A program made the position numbers and the translations under genes. From NCBI GenBank assembly GCA_019114345.1, contig DXFS01000055.1:1-42227 (forward strand): a DNA stretch of 42,227 bases. The letters run 5' to 3'. Shown here one piece after another: positions 14,454 to 23,764 of the stretch. Positions within the stretch are counted from its first letter, which is position 1; each line of letters begins with the position of its first letter. Under the pieces are notes generated by a model. It saw nothing but the letters and a program-made list of their open reading frames with translations, searched no databases and was not told where the DNA came from. The stretch comes from Candidatus Agathobaculum pullistercoris (lineage in GTDB: Bacteria > Bacillota > Clostridia > Oscillospirales > Butyricicoccaceae).

Positions 14454-15680
14454 TTATACCGGCAGGATTACCGTGACCAGCAGTGAATGCCCGTCGCGGG
14501 AGGAAGCAAGGATCTTCCCCTTATGCGCCGCGACCACTGCGCTGGCGATGGAAAGCCCGATGCCATAGCCGCCGGTTTGGGAATTGCGCGAGCGGTCAGT
14601 GCGGTAAAAGCGGTCGAACAGGTGGCTCAGTTCCTGCTGGCTGATCGACTCGACGGTATTGAACACCGAAAAATGCACTGCTTTGCCTTGCCGTTCGAGC
14701 ATTACACGGATCTCGCCGCCGTCATCTGAATACTGCACCGCATTGTCCAGAAGAATAGAGACAAGCTGGCTGATCATTTTTTCATCTCCATGGAGGGTCA
14801 GCATGGGCTGTATATGGCTGACAAACTGCCGGTCCTTTTGTATTGCCAATGCCTGGAAGGAACGGATCAGATCCTCCACCATGTCGGAAAGCGGAAAGTC
14901 CAGCATCTCCTGCTGATCCTGCGCTTCTTCCGTACGAGCCAGATAGATCAGGTCGTTGGTCAGGCCGGTCAGACGTTTGACCTGTGTCTGAATATCCTGC
15001 AGCCATTCATTCGTTCCGCTTTCCATCTCGATCAGTCCGGCATCTGCATCAATGATTGCAAGCGGGGTTTTGATCTCATGGCCCGCGTCGGTGATGAACT
15101 GCTTTTGTTTTTCATAGCTGTCCAATACCGGTTTGATGATCCGCCCGGATATCAGCATCATCAGCAAAAAAACTGCCAGCAGTCCCAGCAGGGAGATCCA
15201 AAGGCTGTTGAAAGCGAACACGCGGCACATGCTGATCCGGCGTCCACAATCGAGAAAGCTGATCCGGATATCCTCTCCCTCCTGCTGTATGGTATAGCGG
15301 TATTCGCCTACAAAGCCGCGGTTTGATCCGCTGTCCAGGGCGGATTGTGCATATGTGATGGCCGTTTGCTGATCCACCGCTGCGATCCGCTCGATATTGG
15401 TTGCAATGACGCCTCCATCCGCGTCCAGCAGCACGAAGAAATACCGGGACTCGTACGGCACTTCAGGCGAAACATACTCGGGTCCGGCTTCCGGATCGGT
15501 AAATTCCTCCTGCATAGGCAGCCGGCCGTCATTTTCCGCCAGAATATCCAGGACACTGTCCGCTTCGCTGATCATCCGCCGGATGTTCATCAGGTTGATG
15601 CTGCCAATGATTGCAACAAGCACTGCCAGCAGGGACAGCATGGATACCAGAATCAGTTTGATGCGCAGCTTTTTAATCAT
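14454..15680 (-). CDS. Membrane sensor histidine kinase
   Basis: The 408-residue protein has a first membrane helix (about residues 8-28), an extracytoplasmic sensor region of about 120 residues, and a second helix (SLLGLLAVFLLMMLISG). The dimerisation domain follows with the phosphorylated His in DAGHEIKTPLAII, then an ATPase domain with the N box (LLDNAVQYSDDGG) and G box (GGYGIGLSIAS). The ATG overlaps the ancestral stop of the response regulator gene by 4 bases (ATGA), giving translational coupling in the original operon. That coupling is broken now because the regulator frame ends early. The signal sensed cannot be told from the sequence. Confidence 0.92.
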   Translation of the reverse strand: MIKKLRIKLILVSMLSLLAVLVAIIGSINLMNIRRMISEADSVLDILAENDGRLPMQEEFTDPEAGPEYVSPEVPYESRYFFVLLDADGGVIATNIERIAAVDQQTAITYAQSALDSGSNRGFVGEYRYTIQQEGEDIRISFLDCGRRISMCRVFAFNSLWISLLGLLAVFLLMMLISGRIIKPVLDSYEKQKQFITDAGHEIKTPLAIIDADAGLIEMESGTNEWLQDIQTQVKRLTGLTNDLIYLARTEEAQDQQEMLDFPLSDMVEDLIRSFQALAIQKDRQFVSHIQPMLTLHGDEKMISQLVSILLDNAVQYSDDGGEIRVMLERQGKAVHFSVFNTVESISQQELSHLFDRFYRTDRSRNSQTGGYGIGLSIASAVVAAHKGKILASSRDGHSLLVTVILPV

Positions 15681-16353
15681 TCCTCCACCTCCAGGACGTA
15701 TCCTGCCTTTTGCACCGTACGGATCCGGACACTGGCATGCAGGGCTTTCAGTTTTTTCTGCAGGTAGGAAATATATATATCCGCACCACGCTTGTCTCGG
15801 TATATCCTTCCTGAGCCCAGATACGCTCCATAAAACGATCTTCCGGAATGACATGTCCCGGGCTGCACAGCAGCATTTCCAGCATCTGAAATTCCCGGTT
15901 TGCCAGACGAAAGCTGCCTGTGGGCGAGGAAAGCGCAAATGTTGCCCGGTCGAGTGTGATATTGCCCAGCGTCAGCCGGGAATCCGTCTGCGCGCTGCGC
16001 GCACGCGTCATGGCGCGCACGCGCGCCAATAGTTCGCGCACCGCAAACGGTTTGGTCAGGTAGTCGTTTGCGCCGCTGTCCAGCCCCTGTACCTTATCGT
16101 CGGTTTCGGATTTGGCGGTCAGCAGCAGCACGGGAAGCAGATCGCCCCGCGCACGCAGCTGCCGCAGCACTTCTATCCCGTCCAGCGCAGGCATCATGAT
16201 ATCCAGCACCGCGCCGTCATAGCTTCCGGTGTCCAGACAGTCGAGCGCAGCTTGTCCATCATATACGGCATCCACCATATAGCCGTCGCGCTCCAATATG
16301 GCTTTCAGCGCCCTCGACAGCGCCTTTTCATCTTCTGCAAGCAATAATCGCAT
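15677..16353 (-). pseudogene. OmpR/PhoB-type response regulator, frameshifted
   Basis: The receiver domain is complete: acidic pocket AEDE, phosphoacceptor Asp in VLDIMMP, Thr in LLLTAKS and Lys in LTKPF. It is followed by a winged-helix output domain. At TSVV the frame reads an (AT)5 run (15771-15780) and goes out of phase, ending at 15748 with a wrong tail. Removing one AT gives VVRIYISYLQKKLKAL and a perfect 224-residue regulator whose TGA overlaps the ATG of the kinase gene. The break removes the end of the recognition region and the wing, so DNA binding should be lost. AGGAGGG precedes the ATG at 16353. It could be a true mutation, a reversible slippage switch or a sequencing error. Confidence 0.85.
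15771..15780 (-). repeat. (AT)5 dinucleotide run causing the frameshift
   Basis: Five AT units lie inside the DNA-binding domain of the response regulator. Four units would restore the frame exactly. Confidence 0.85.
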
Positions 16354-16858
16354 GTCGGTTGCCCTCCTGCGTGGGCTGCAGGGCAGCCCGTTTTTCTTTG
16401 CGTGCAGTATATCAGGCGCGGCAGCGTATTTGTGTGAAGAAAATGCGAACAATTTGCAAACACTAACGAGGCGGGAGAAAGCGGGCACGCTTCGCTGGCA
16501 GCGGTTCGGTGTAAATAATCCCCCTGTGATCATCGGGCGTCCCCTTAATTTTACAAGCCGGTGCATCGTTAATGGTAAGAGGCGGCACACTTTTGCGCAG
16601 AGTACACAGTGTGCTGCTGTCATGTCTGTTATCCTGCCGCACGGAAACATGCTGCTTTTGATCCAAGAATGAAATATATACGATTTTATTTGTCAGTTTT
16701 GCATAAATCTTTTTGATCGCACAAAAATATTCTATAAAATTTGTGCAATCCGCGATTGACCAAAACAATACTTATATGGTATTCTTTAGCCATCAGGAAT
16801 GGATAACAGATATCATTTAACATGAATTCACATCAACACTGATGAAGGAGGTTTCCCC
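16354..16858. other. Intergenic region between divergent operons
   Basis: No gene is supported in these 505 bases. The left part must hold the promoter of the two-component operon; a TATACT is visible on the minus strand near 16410 without a convincing -35. A GCACAC/GTGTGC hairpin-like pair lies near 16585-16616. The right part becomes AT-rich and carries the promoter of the acyl-CoA dehydrogenase fusion gene. Confidence 0.6.
16756..16785 (+). promoter_or_regulatory. Likely promoter of the acyl-CoA dehydrogenase fusion operon
   Basis: TTGACC (16756-16761) and TATTCT (16780-16785) are 18 bases apart in an AT-rich stretch, about 75 bases before the ATG. Confidence 0.5.
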
Positions 16859-18769
16859 ATGTTGTTCCGAACCACCGATGCGCACGAAAAACTGCGCGCT
16901 GAGATCCGCGCTTTTGCGGAGAGCGAGGTCAAGCCGCAGGCTTTCCTCATGGACAAAGAAAACAGCTTCCCTGCGGAAGCGGTAAAAAAGATGGGCGAGC
17001 TCGGCTATATGGGGCTGCCCTATCCGAAAGAATATGGCGGCGCCGGGCTGGATGTGCTGAGCTATGCAATCGCCGTGGAAGAGCTCTCGCGCGTGGACGG
17101 CGGCACGGGCGTTATCCTGTCCGCCCATGTGTCGCTCGGCTCGTGGCCGATTTTCGCCTTCGGCACCGAGGAGCAGAAGCAGAAATACCTGGTCCCGCTG
17201 GCAAAGGGCGAAAAGATCGGCGCGTTCGGCCTGACCGAGCCCAACGCCGGCTCGGATGCGGGCGGTACCGAGACCACCGCGATCGACAAGGGCGACTACT
17301 ATCTGCTCAACGGCGGCAAGATTTTCATCACCAACGCGCCCAAGGCGGATACCTATGTGGTATTCGCGGTCACCACGCCGGACATCGGCACCCGCGGCAT
17401 CTCGGCATTCATTGTTGAAAAGGGCTGGGAAGGCTTTACCTTCGGCGACCATTATGACAAAATGGGCATCCGCTCCTCGTCCACTGCGGAGCTGATCTTC
17501 AACGACGTCAAGGTGCCCAAGGAAAACCTGCTCGGCAAGGAAGGGCAGGGTTTCAAGATCGCGATGGCGACGCTGGACGGCGGCCGCATCGGTATCGCGT
17601 CGCAGGCGCTCGGCATCGCGCAGGGCGCATACGAAGCGGCGGTCGATTACGCCAAGGAGCGCGTCCAGTTCGGCAAGCCGATCGGTTTCCAGCAGGCGAT
17701 CTCGTTCAAGATCGCGGACATGGCGACCAAGCTGCGCTGTGCGCGCATGCTGGTCTACTCCGCGGCGGAGCTCAAGGAAGCGCATGAGCCATACGCTACC
17801 GAGGCCGCAATGGCTAAGATGTATGCGTCCGATATTGCGCTTGAGGTCACCAACGACGCCCTGCAGATCTTCGGCGGCACGGGCTTCCTCAAGGGCATGG
17901 ATGTGGAGCGTATGTACCGCGATGCCAAGATCACCACGATCTATGAGGGCACGAACGAGATCCAGCGCGTGGTCATTTCCTCCAACATCCTGGGCAAGCC
18001 GCCCAAGAGTGCGGGCAGTTCGTCCAGCCAGCCGAAAAAGCCCGCGCCGGTTACCGGCGTGCGCAAGCGCCAGATCCTCAAGGAGGGCTCGGCGGAGGAA
18101 AAGGTTGCGGCCCTGGTCGCAGCGCTGCAGAAGGACGGACACGACTTTACGGTCGGCATCCCGATCGACACCCCGATCACACAGGCCGAGCGCGTGGTTT
18201 CGGCCGGCCAGGGCATCGGCAGCAAGGAAAACATGAAGCTGGTCGAGGATCTGGCGCGCGCCGCGGGCGCGGCGGTCGGCTCCTCCCGTCCGGTGGCGGA
18301 AACGCTCAAATATGTGCCGCTTGACCGCTATGTCGGTATGTCCGGCCAGAAGTTCAAGGGCAACCTGTACATTGCCTGCGGCATTTCTGGTGCAATCCAG
18401 CATCTCAAGGGCATCAAGGATGCCTCGACCATCGTGGCGATCAACAAGAACGGCAATGCGCCCATCTTCAAAAACTGTGATTACGGCATCGTGGGCGATG
18501 TAAACGAGATCCTGCCCCTGCTGACCGCGGCGCTCGATACCGGCGAAAAGCAGCCAGCCCCGCCGATGGTCAAGATGAAGCGTCCGCCTGTCCCCAAGCC
18601 CGAACCGATCGGCAAGCGCTATGTCTGCGGCGGCTGCGGATACGAATACGTTCCCGAGCTGGGTGACGAGGACGCCGAGATCGCGCCGGGTACGCTGTTT
18701 GAAAAGCTGCCCGAGGACTGGGTATGCCCGGAGTGCGGCGAAGGCAAAGACATGTTCATTGAGGCCTGA
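16859..18769 (+). CDS. Acyl-CoA dehydrogenase-EtfA-rubredoxin fusion
   Basis: Three redox modules are joined in 636 residues. Residues 1-380 are a short-chain acyl-CoA dehydrogenase with FAD-binding segments ([19 protein letters not shown]) and the catalytic base Glu363 in [10 protein letters not shown]. Residues about 435-560 match the C-terminal FAD domain of electron-transfer flavoprotein alpha ([39 protein letters not shown]). Residues 587-636 are a rubredoxin with iron ligands Cys590, Cys593, Cys623 and Cys626. The modules would pass electrons from the acyl-CoA through two flavins to the rubredoxin iron. The next gene, 20 bases on, is a flavodiiron protein whose usual donor is rubredoxin. 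GAAGGAGG precedes the ATG. The true substrate (butyryl-CoA or another) is unknown. Confidence 0.93.
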   Translation: MLFRTTDAHEKLRAEIRAFAESEVKPQAFLMDKENSFPAEAVKKMGELGYMGLPYPKEYGGAGLDVLSYAIAVEELSRVDGGTGVILSAHVSLGSWPIFAFGTEEQKQKYLVPLAKGEKIGAFGLTEPNAGSDAGGTETTAIDKGDYYLLNGGKIFITNAPKADTYVVFAVTTPDIGTRGISAFIVEKGWEGFTFGDHYDKMGIRSSSTAELIFNDVKVPKENLLGKEGQGFKIAMATLDGGRIGIASQALGIAQGAYEAAVDYAKERVQFGKPIGFQQAISFKIADMATKLRCARMLVYSAAELKEAHEPYATEAAMAKMYASDIALEVTNDALQIFGGTGFLKGMDVERMYRDAKITTIYEGTNEIQRVVISSNILGKPPKSAGSSSSQPKKPAPVTGVRKRQILKEGSAEEKVAALVAALQKDGHDFTVGIPIDTPITQAERVVSAGQGIGSKENMKLVEDLARAAGAAVGSSRPVAETLKYVPLDRYVGMSGQKFKGNLYIACGISGAIQHLKGIKDASTIVAINKNGNAPIFKNCDYGIVGDVNEILPLLTAALDTGEKQPAPPMVKMKRPPVPKPEPIGKRYVCGGCGYEYVPELGDEDAEIAPGTLFEKLPEDWVCPECGEGKDMFIEA

Positions 18770-18789
18770 CCGGAAAAGGAGGAGACTAT

Positions 18790-20004
18790 ATGTACTGCGT
18801 ACGCAATGTAACGGACGATCTGTATTGGGTTGGTGCGAACGACCACCGCCTTGCCCTGTTTGAAAATATCCATCCCATCCCGCGCGGCGTATCCTATAAC
18901 GCATATCTGCTGCTGGATGAGCAGACTGTGCTGTTCGACACTGTGGACTGGTCGGCCTGCCGCCAGCTGCTGGAGAACATCGAGCACCTGCTGGACGGCC
19001 GTCCGCTGGATTATCTGGTCATCAACCATATGGAGCCCGACCACGGCGCTTCGATTGAGGAAATTTTGATCCGCTACCCGTCGGTCAAGGTGATCTCGAC
19101 TGAAAAGTCGTTCATGCTTATGCGCCAGTTCGGCTTCGACATCGACGGCCACGAGCTGATCGAGGTAAAAGAGGGCGATACCCAGAGCTTCGGCAAGCAC
19201 GTCGTAACCTTCATCGCCGCACCTATGGTGCACTGGCCTGAGGCGATGGTCACCTTTGACACCACAAACGGCGCTTTGTTCTCCGCGGATGCGTTCGGCT
19301 CGTTCGGCGCGCTGGACGGCAAGCTGTTTGCGGATGAGGTCAATTTTGACCGCGACTGGATCGACGATGCGCGCCGCTATCTGACCAACATCGTGGGTAA
19401 ATACGGCCCGCATGTCCAGCTGCTGCTCAAAAAGGCGGCGGGCATTCTGGACCAGATCAAGTTTATCTGCCCGCTGCACGGCCCGGTCTGGCGCAAGGAC
19501 CTGATGTACTTCATCGACAAGTACGACCACTGGAGCCGCTACGAACCCGAGGAAAAGGGCGTTATGATCGCCTACGCCTCGATGTACGGCAACACCGAGG
19601 CCGCGGCGCAGGCGCTGGCGAGCCGCCTGTGTGAGAAGGGCATTACAAACGTCTGGCTGTATGACGTGTCCAACACCCATGTTTCCTATCTGATCTCCGA
19701 GACCTTCCGTCTGAGCCATGTTGTGCTTGCGTCTGTGACCTATAATCTGGGCATCTATCCGGTGATGCACAATTACCTGATGGATATGAAGGCGCTCAAC
19801 CTGCAGAACCGCACCTTTGCGATCATCGAGAACGGCTCGTGGGCGGTCAAGTCGGGCGACCTGATGCAGAAGTTCATCGACGAGGAGCTCAAGAACATGA
19901 CCGTGCTCAACGAGCGTCTGTCCATGGCATCCGTGCTGCACGCGGACAAGGCTGGGGAACTGGACGCCCTCGCGGACGCGATCGTCGAGTCCATCAACCA
20001 GTAA
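18790..20004 (+). CDS. Flavodiiron protein (FprA-type O2 or NO reductase)
   Basis: The 404-residue protein has the metallo-beta-lactamase-like diiron domain with all ligands: His80, Glu82, Asp84 (with His85) in NHMEPDHG, His148 in VHWPEA, Asp167 in SADAFG and His230 in PLHGP. A C-terminal flavodoxin domain starts near residue 258 with the FMN loop YASMYGNTEAAA. Such enzymes reduce O2 to water, or NO to N2O, with electrons from rubredoxin. It follows the acyl-CoA dehydrogenase-EtfA-rubredoxin fusion by 20 bases, with GGAGGAG before its ATG. The pair therefore looks like a self-contained oxygen-scavenging chain. No extra rubredoxin or NADH-oxidoreductase domain is attached here. Confidence 0.95.
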   Translation: MYCVRNVTDDLYWVGANDHRLALFENIHPIPRGVSYNAYLLLDEQTVLFDTVDWSACRQLLENIEHLLDGRPLDYLVINHMEPDHGASIEEILIRYPSVKVISTEKSFMLMRQFGFDIDGHELIEVKEGDTQSFGKHVVTFIAAPMVHWPEAMVTFDTTNGALFSADAFGSFGALDGKLFADEVNFDRDWIDDARRYLTNIVGKYGPHVQLLLKKAAGILDQIKFICPLHGPVWRKDLMYFIDKYDHWSRYEPEEKGVMIAYASMYGNTEAAAQALASRLCEKGITNVWLYDVSNTHVSYLISETFRLSHVVLASVTYNLGIYPVMHNYLMDMKALNLQNRTFAIIENGSWAVKSGDLMQKFIDEELKNMTVLNERLSMASVLHADKAGELDALADAIVESINQ

Positions 20005-20092
20005 GGCGCCTTTCCTGCGGCCCCCTTTTGAAACGCATACCTTTCTGACACGGCATGAAGCGGAAACGCGATTTTTCGCAAGTGTTGAGCGC

Positions 20093-20130
20093 AAGCCCCT
20101 TGTGCAGGGATATCCCTGGGCAGGGGGCTT
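20093..20130 (+). terminator. GC-rich hairpin after the flavodiiron gene
   Basis: AAGCCCCTT (20093-20101) pairs with AGGGGGCTT (20122-20130), with one G-T wobble, and encloses the palindrome CAGGGATATCCCTG (20105-20118). There is no good T-run, so it is only a possible terminator or an interspersed palindrome. The surrounding 20005-20220 region holds no supported gene. Confidence 0.4.
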
Positions 20131-20220
20131 CGCCCTTTCGGCCGCCGTACCGTTTGCGGCTGTGCGGTTCCGCGGAATGCGTTCGATGAGGGCATTTATC
20201 AAGGAATAAAACTGCCGGCA

Positions 20221-21108
20221 TTGTCCCCGCTTTTGCGCATGGGGATGCTGGCCGCATCCACCTTTTACCCAAGCATGTGCATGGGCTTTGGATGCAACGC
20301 CTGCGGCGTTACCGGATGCCGCATCATTGACTCGCCGCGTGAGAGGCTGATCGCCATGCTTACCAACGCATTCGCGCCGTGCAACGGACGCTTCCCGCTG
20401 CTGATCTTCCTGTGCACGGCATTTTTCGCAGGCAGCGCTATGGGCGGTGCCCTGCTATTGACTGTGGTTGTCGCAGGAAGCGTGCTGCTCACGCTGGTGG
20501 CATCCAGATTGCTTTCTGCGACCGTGCTGCGCGGCATACCGTCCTCGTTTACGCTCGAACTGCCGCCCTACCGTGTCCCACAGGCCGGAAGGGTGATTAT
20601 CCGCAGCGTGCGGGACAGAACCATATTCGTTTTAGGCCGTGCGGCGGCAGTCGCTGCCCCCGCAGGCATTTTGATCTGGCTGCTCTCCAATATCACTATC
20701 GGAGACACCTCCGTATTTTCTCACCTGACCGAGTGCCTTGACCCGTTCGCGCAGATATTCGGATTGGATGGCGTCATTCTTCTTGCCTTTATTCTCGGTT
20801 TCCCTGCAAACGAACTGGTAATGCCCCTGATGGTGATGGGCTATCTGGCTTCTGGTACCCTGGCCGATGTGACCGACCTCACCTCATTTCAAACGCTGCT
20901 TCTGTCAAACGGCTGGACAGCATGCACCGCCCTGTGCACCCTGATATTCACCGTGGCGCACTGGCCATGCTCAACGACCTGCCTGACCATCTGGAAAGAG
21001 ACACGCAGTGTAAAATGGACCCTGGCTGCCATCCTGCTTCCCGCAGTTTGCGGATTCGTTCTGTGTTTCCTGGCACATAGCATTTGTACGCTGGCCGGTA
21101 TCCCATAA
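20221..21108 (+). CDS. FeoB-like membrane protein without GTPase domain
   Basis: The 295-residue protein matches only the C-terminal membrane part of ferrous iron transporter FeoB. The signature GFGCNACGVTGCRIIDSPRERLIAML and PCNGRFP is clear, and hydrophobic helices follow (LLIFLCTAFFAGS, GALLLTVVVAGSVLL, ILIWLLSN, LLAFILGFPANE, LLPAVCGFVLCF). A complete FeoB has about 350 further N-terminal residues with a G domain and the first helices. None of that is found in the 216 bases upstream. The start is a TTG without an evident Shine-Dalgarno, which suggests a decayed gene fragment. A stand-alone gate protein working with a separate G protein is the alternative. The FeoB partner FeoA is not nearby. 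Confidence 0.65.
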   Translation: MSPLLRMGMLAASTFYPSMCMGFGCNACGVTGCRIIDSPRERLIAMLTNAFAPCNGRFPLLIFLCTAFFAGSAMGGALLLTVVVAGSVLLTLVASRLLSATVLRGIPSSFTLELPPYRVPQAGRVIIRSVRDRTIFVLGRAAAVAAPAGILIWLLSNITIGDTSVFSHLTECLDPFAQIFGLDGVILLAFILGFPANELVMPLMVMGYLASGTLADVTDLTSFQTLLLSNGWTACTALCTLIFTVAHWPCSTTCLTIWKETRSVKWTLAAILLPAVCGFVLCFLAHSICTLAGIP

Positions 21109-21256
21109 ACGCTAAAACAGAGCACAAGCTGCAGAAAACCACTATCCCCTGCCGGTCTTCTGCAGCTTTGCCGGTTCCGCAGCTGTTCGCATTCCTGTCT
21201 TCTCTTTTTATCTTTATCCGCTATTGGGATGTCTTTGATCCCGAAAACAAGAACAT

Positions 21257-21285
21257 TTGTTTTCCTCTTCTGTTTATGCTATACT
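21257..21285 (+). promoter_or_regulatory. Promoter of the PcrA-type helicase gene
   Basis: TTGTTT (21257-21262), 17 bases, then TATACT (21280-21285) with the extended TGC immediately before it. It excludes a start codon upstream of 21285. Confidence 0.7.
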
Positions 21286-21319
21286 GGTTTCGTATCTCCA
21301 TAACGAAACGAGGAAACCA

Positions 21320-23734
21320 ATGGAACCGACCAAATTCGATCTGAAATACGCTGCCGTGCGGCGCGCGGTCATTGAGCAGCGATTCTCGAACCTGAACGAC
21401 AAGCAGCGCGAGGCCGTGTTCGCTACCGAAGGCCCCCTGCTCATCCTGGCGGGCGCGGGCAGCGGCAAGACCACGGTGCTCATCAACCGCATCATCAATA
21501 TCCTGCGCTTCGGACAGGGGCTGACGAGCGAGTACGCGCCCGCAGGCGCGACCGAAGAAGACCTGCTGTTCCTGACCGAATATCTGACCGACCCCAAACC
21601 GGAAAACCGCGCGCGCGCCGAGCAGTTGTGCGCCATGCACCCGGCCAAGCCCTGGGAGGTCATCGCGATCACCTTCACCAACAAAGCCGCGCGCGAGCTG
21701 CGCGAGCGCCTGACCGCCGCGCTGGACGACGAGGAAGCCGCCTCCGCGGTCTGGGCGCACACCTTCCACACCGCCTGCCTGCGCATCCTGCGGCGGCACG
21801 GCGACCTGCTGGGCTTTGAGACCGCGTTTACCATCTATGACGAGGATGACAAAAAACGCGTCATCACAAATGTGCTCAAAAAACTGAACCTTGACCCCAA
21901 GGCTTTCGACCCGCGCACGGTCATGAGCATGATCAGCCGCGCCAAGGACAAGCTGATGATTCCTCGTCAGTTCGCCGCAGACGCCGCGGGCGACTACTTC
22001 CGCGAAAAGGTCGCTGACGTATACAAGCTGTACGAAAAAGAGATGCGCAATGCCTGTGCTCTCGACTTCGACGACATCATCATGAAAACCGTCCTCATGC
22101 TGCAAAGCAATCCCGAGGTGCTCGAGTACTACCAGCGCAAGTTCCGCTATGTGCTGGTCGACGAGTATCAGGACACCAACTACGCGCAGTATGTACTCAC
22201 CAGCCTGCTCGCCGGGTATTATGAGAACATCTGCGTGGTCGGCGATGACGACCAGAGTATCTACAAATTCCGCGGCGCGACGATCACCAACATCCTCGAG
22301 TTTGAAAAGCAGTTCAAGGACGCGAAAACCATCCGGCTGGAGCAGAACTACCGATCGACCGGCAATATCCTGAACGCCGCCAACGAGGTCATCCGCAATA
22401 ATGTCGGCCGCAAAGGCAAGGAGCTGTGGACCGACCACGGCGACGGGGCAAAGATCCGCCTGCACCGCTCGGACAGTCAGGAGGGGGAAGCCGCCTACAT
22501 CGCGGACACCATCCGCGAGGGCGTACAGCAGGGCCGCCGGTGGGGCGATTTTGCGGTGCTCTACCGCAACAACGTCCTGTCGGATAACATTGCCGCCGCG
22601 TTCATCCGCGCGAACATCCCCTACCGCGTGTACAAGGGCCGCGACTTCTTCTCGCGCGCCGAGATCCGCGACATGTTCGCCTATCTGTGGGTGCTGGAAA
22701 ACCCGGCGGACGAGCTGCGCCTGCGGCGCATCATCAACGTACCTGCGCGCAAGATCGGCGACAAGTCGGTCGAGACCGCGGCACAGGTCGCCGCAGAAAA
22801 CGGCATGTTGCTGTACGACGTGGTGCGCAACGCCTCGCAGTTCCCGGCGCTCTCGCGCGGCGCGGGCGCCATGGAAAAGTTCGGCGCGATGATGGAAAAT
22901 TTACGAAAACAGCGCGAGTTCCTCTCGCTCTCCGAGCTGTACGACGAGCTGCTCGACAAATCCGGCTATCTTGCCGCGCTCGAGGCCAAAGGCGGCGCGG
23001 AGGAGCAGGGCCGCATCGAGCATATCGAAGAACTGAAATCCTACATTGTAAACTATGAAAACGACCATGACGAAGCCTCGCTCTCCGGCTTCCTCGAGGA
23101 AATGGCGCTGTATACGGATGCCGACCAGACCGGCGAGGACGAGGATGCGGTGCTCATGATGACCATGCACTCGGCCAAGGGTCTGGAATTCCCGGTCGTG
23201 TTCCTTGCGGGCATGGAGGACGGGCTGTTCCCCGGTTTCCGCGCGATGGAACGCGAGGAGGACATGGAGGAGGAGCGCCGGCTGTGCTATGTGGCGGTCA
23301 CGCGCGCCAAGGAGCAGCTATACCTGACCTGCGCCGAGCGCCGTATGCTTTACGGCCGCACGCAGTACGCGCACCCCTCGCGCTTTATCGACGAGATGCC
23401 GCGCGAGCTGCTCGACAGCAACATCGGCGAGAGCCGCATGTTCCAGCAGGCTACCTGCCCCGACCCGGAGCTGCCGCGCGCGCAGGTCGCGCGGGCGCGG
23501 TATGTGTCCGCGGCGGCGGCCGCGCCGTCGTTTGGCGCAGCGGCCCGCACGGGGAGCGCGCCCCTGCCGGATTTCACCGCGGGCTGCCGCGTGCGCCACA
23601 AGGCGTTCGGCGACGGCATGGTGGTGTCGGTCAAGCCCATGGGCGGCGATGCGCTGCTTGAGATCGCGTTCGACCAGAAGGGTACCAAGCGGCTGATGGC
23701 CAAGTCCGCCGCACAGTTTATGCAAAAAATATGA
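21320..23734 (+). CDS. pcrA: PcrA/UvrD superfamily 1 DNA helicase
   Basis: The 804-residue protein has all superfamily 1A helicase motifs: LNDKQREAV (Q motif), AGAGSGKTTVL (Walker A), ITFTNKAA (Ia), VDEYQDTN (II), VGDDDQSIYKFRGA (III), LEQNYRS (IV), TMHSAKGLEFPVVF (V) and VAVTRAKEQL (VI). PcrA is a 3'-5' helicase needed for repair, replication restart and removal of RecA. The C-terminal 100 residues are Ala/Arg-rich and end in a small beta domain (DFTAGCRVRHKAFGDGMVVSV), as in many PcrA proteins that contact RNA polymerase. An insertion after Walker A (residues about 62-95) is longer than in textbook PcrA. The start at 21320 follows the promoter and a GAGGAAA site. Confidence 0.95.
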   Translation: MEPTKFDLKYAAVRRAVIEQRFSNLNDKQREAVFATEGPLLILAGAGSGKTTVLINRIINILRFGQGLTSEYAPAGATEEDLLFLTEYLTDPKPENRARAEQLCAMHPAKPWEVIAITFTNKAARELRERLTAALDDEEAASAVWAHTFHTACLRILRRHGDLLGFETAFTIYDEDDKKRVITNVLKKLNLDPKAFDPRTVMSMISRAKDKLMIPRQFAADAAGDYFREKVADVYKLYEKEMRNACALDFDDIIMKTVLMLQSNPEVLEYYQRKFRYVLVDEYQDTNYAQYVLTSLLAGYYENICVVGDDDQSIYKFRGATITNILEFEKQFKDAKTIRLEQNYRSTGNILNAANEVIRNNVGRKGKELWTDHGDGAKIRLHRSDSQEGEAAYIADTIREGVQQGRRWGDFAVLYRNNVLSDNIAAAFIRANIPYRVYKGRDFFSRAEIRDMFAYLWVLENPADELRLRRIINVPARKIGDKSVETAAQVAAENGMLLYDVVRNASQFPALSRGAGAMEKFGAMMENLRKQREFLSLSELYDELLDKSGYLAALEAKGGAEEQGRIEHIEELKSYIVNYENDHDEASLSGFLEEMALYTDADQTGEDEDAVLMMTMHSAKGLEFPVVFLAGMEDGLFPGFRAMEREEDMEEERRLCYVAVTRAKEQLYLTCAERRMLYGRTQYAHPSRFIDEMPRELLDSNIGESRMFQQATCPDPELPRAQVARARYVSAAAAAPSFGAAARTGSAPLPDFTAGCRVRHKAFGDGMVVSVKPMGGDALLEIAFDQKGTKRLMAKSAAQFMQKI

Positions 23735-23764
23735 GAAAACAGCAGACCACGCAGGAGGTGCTGA

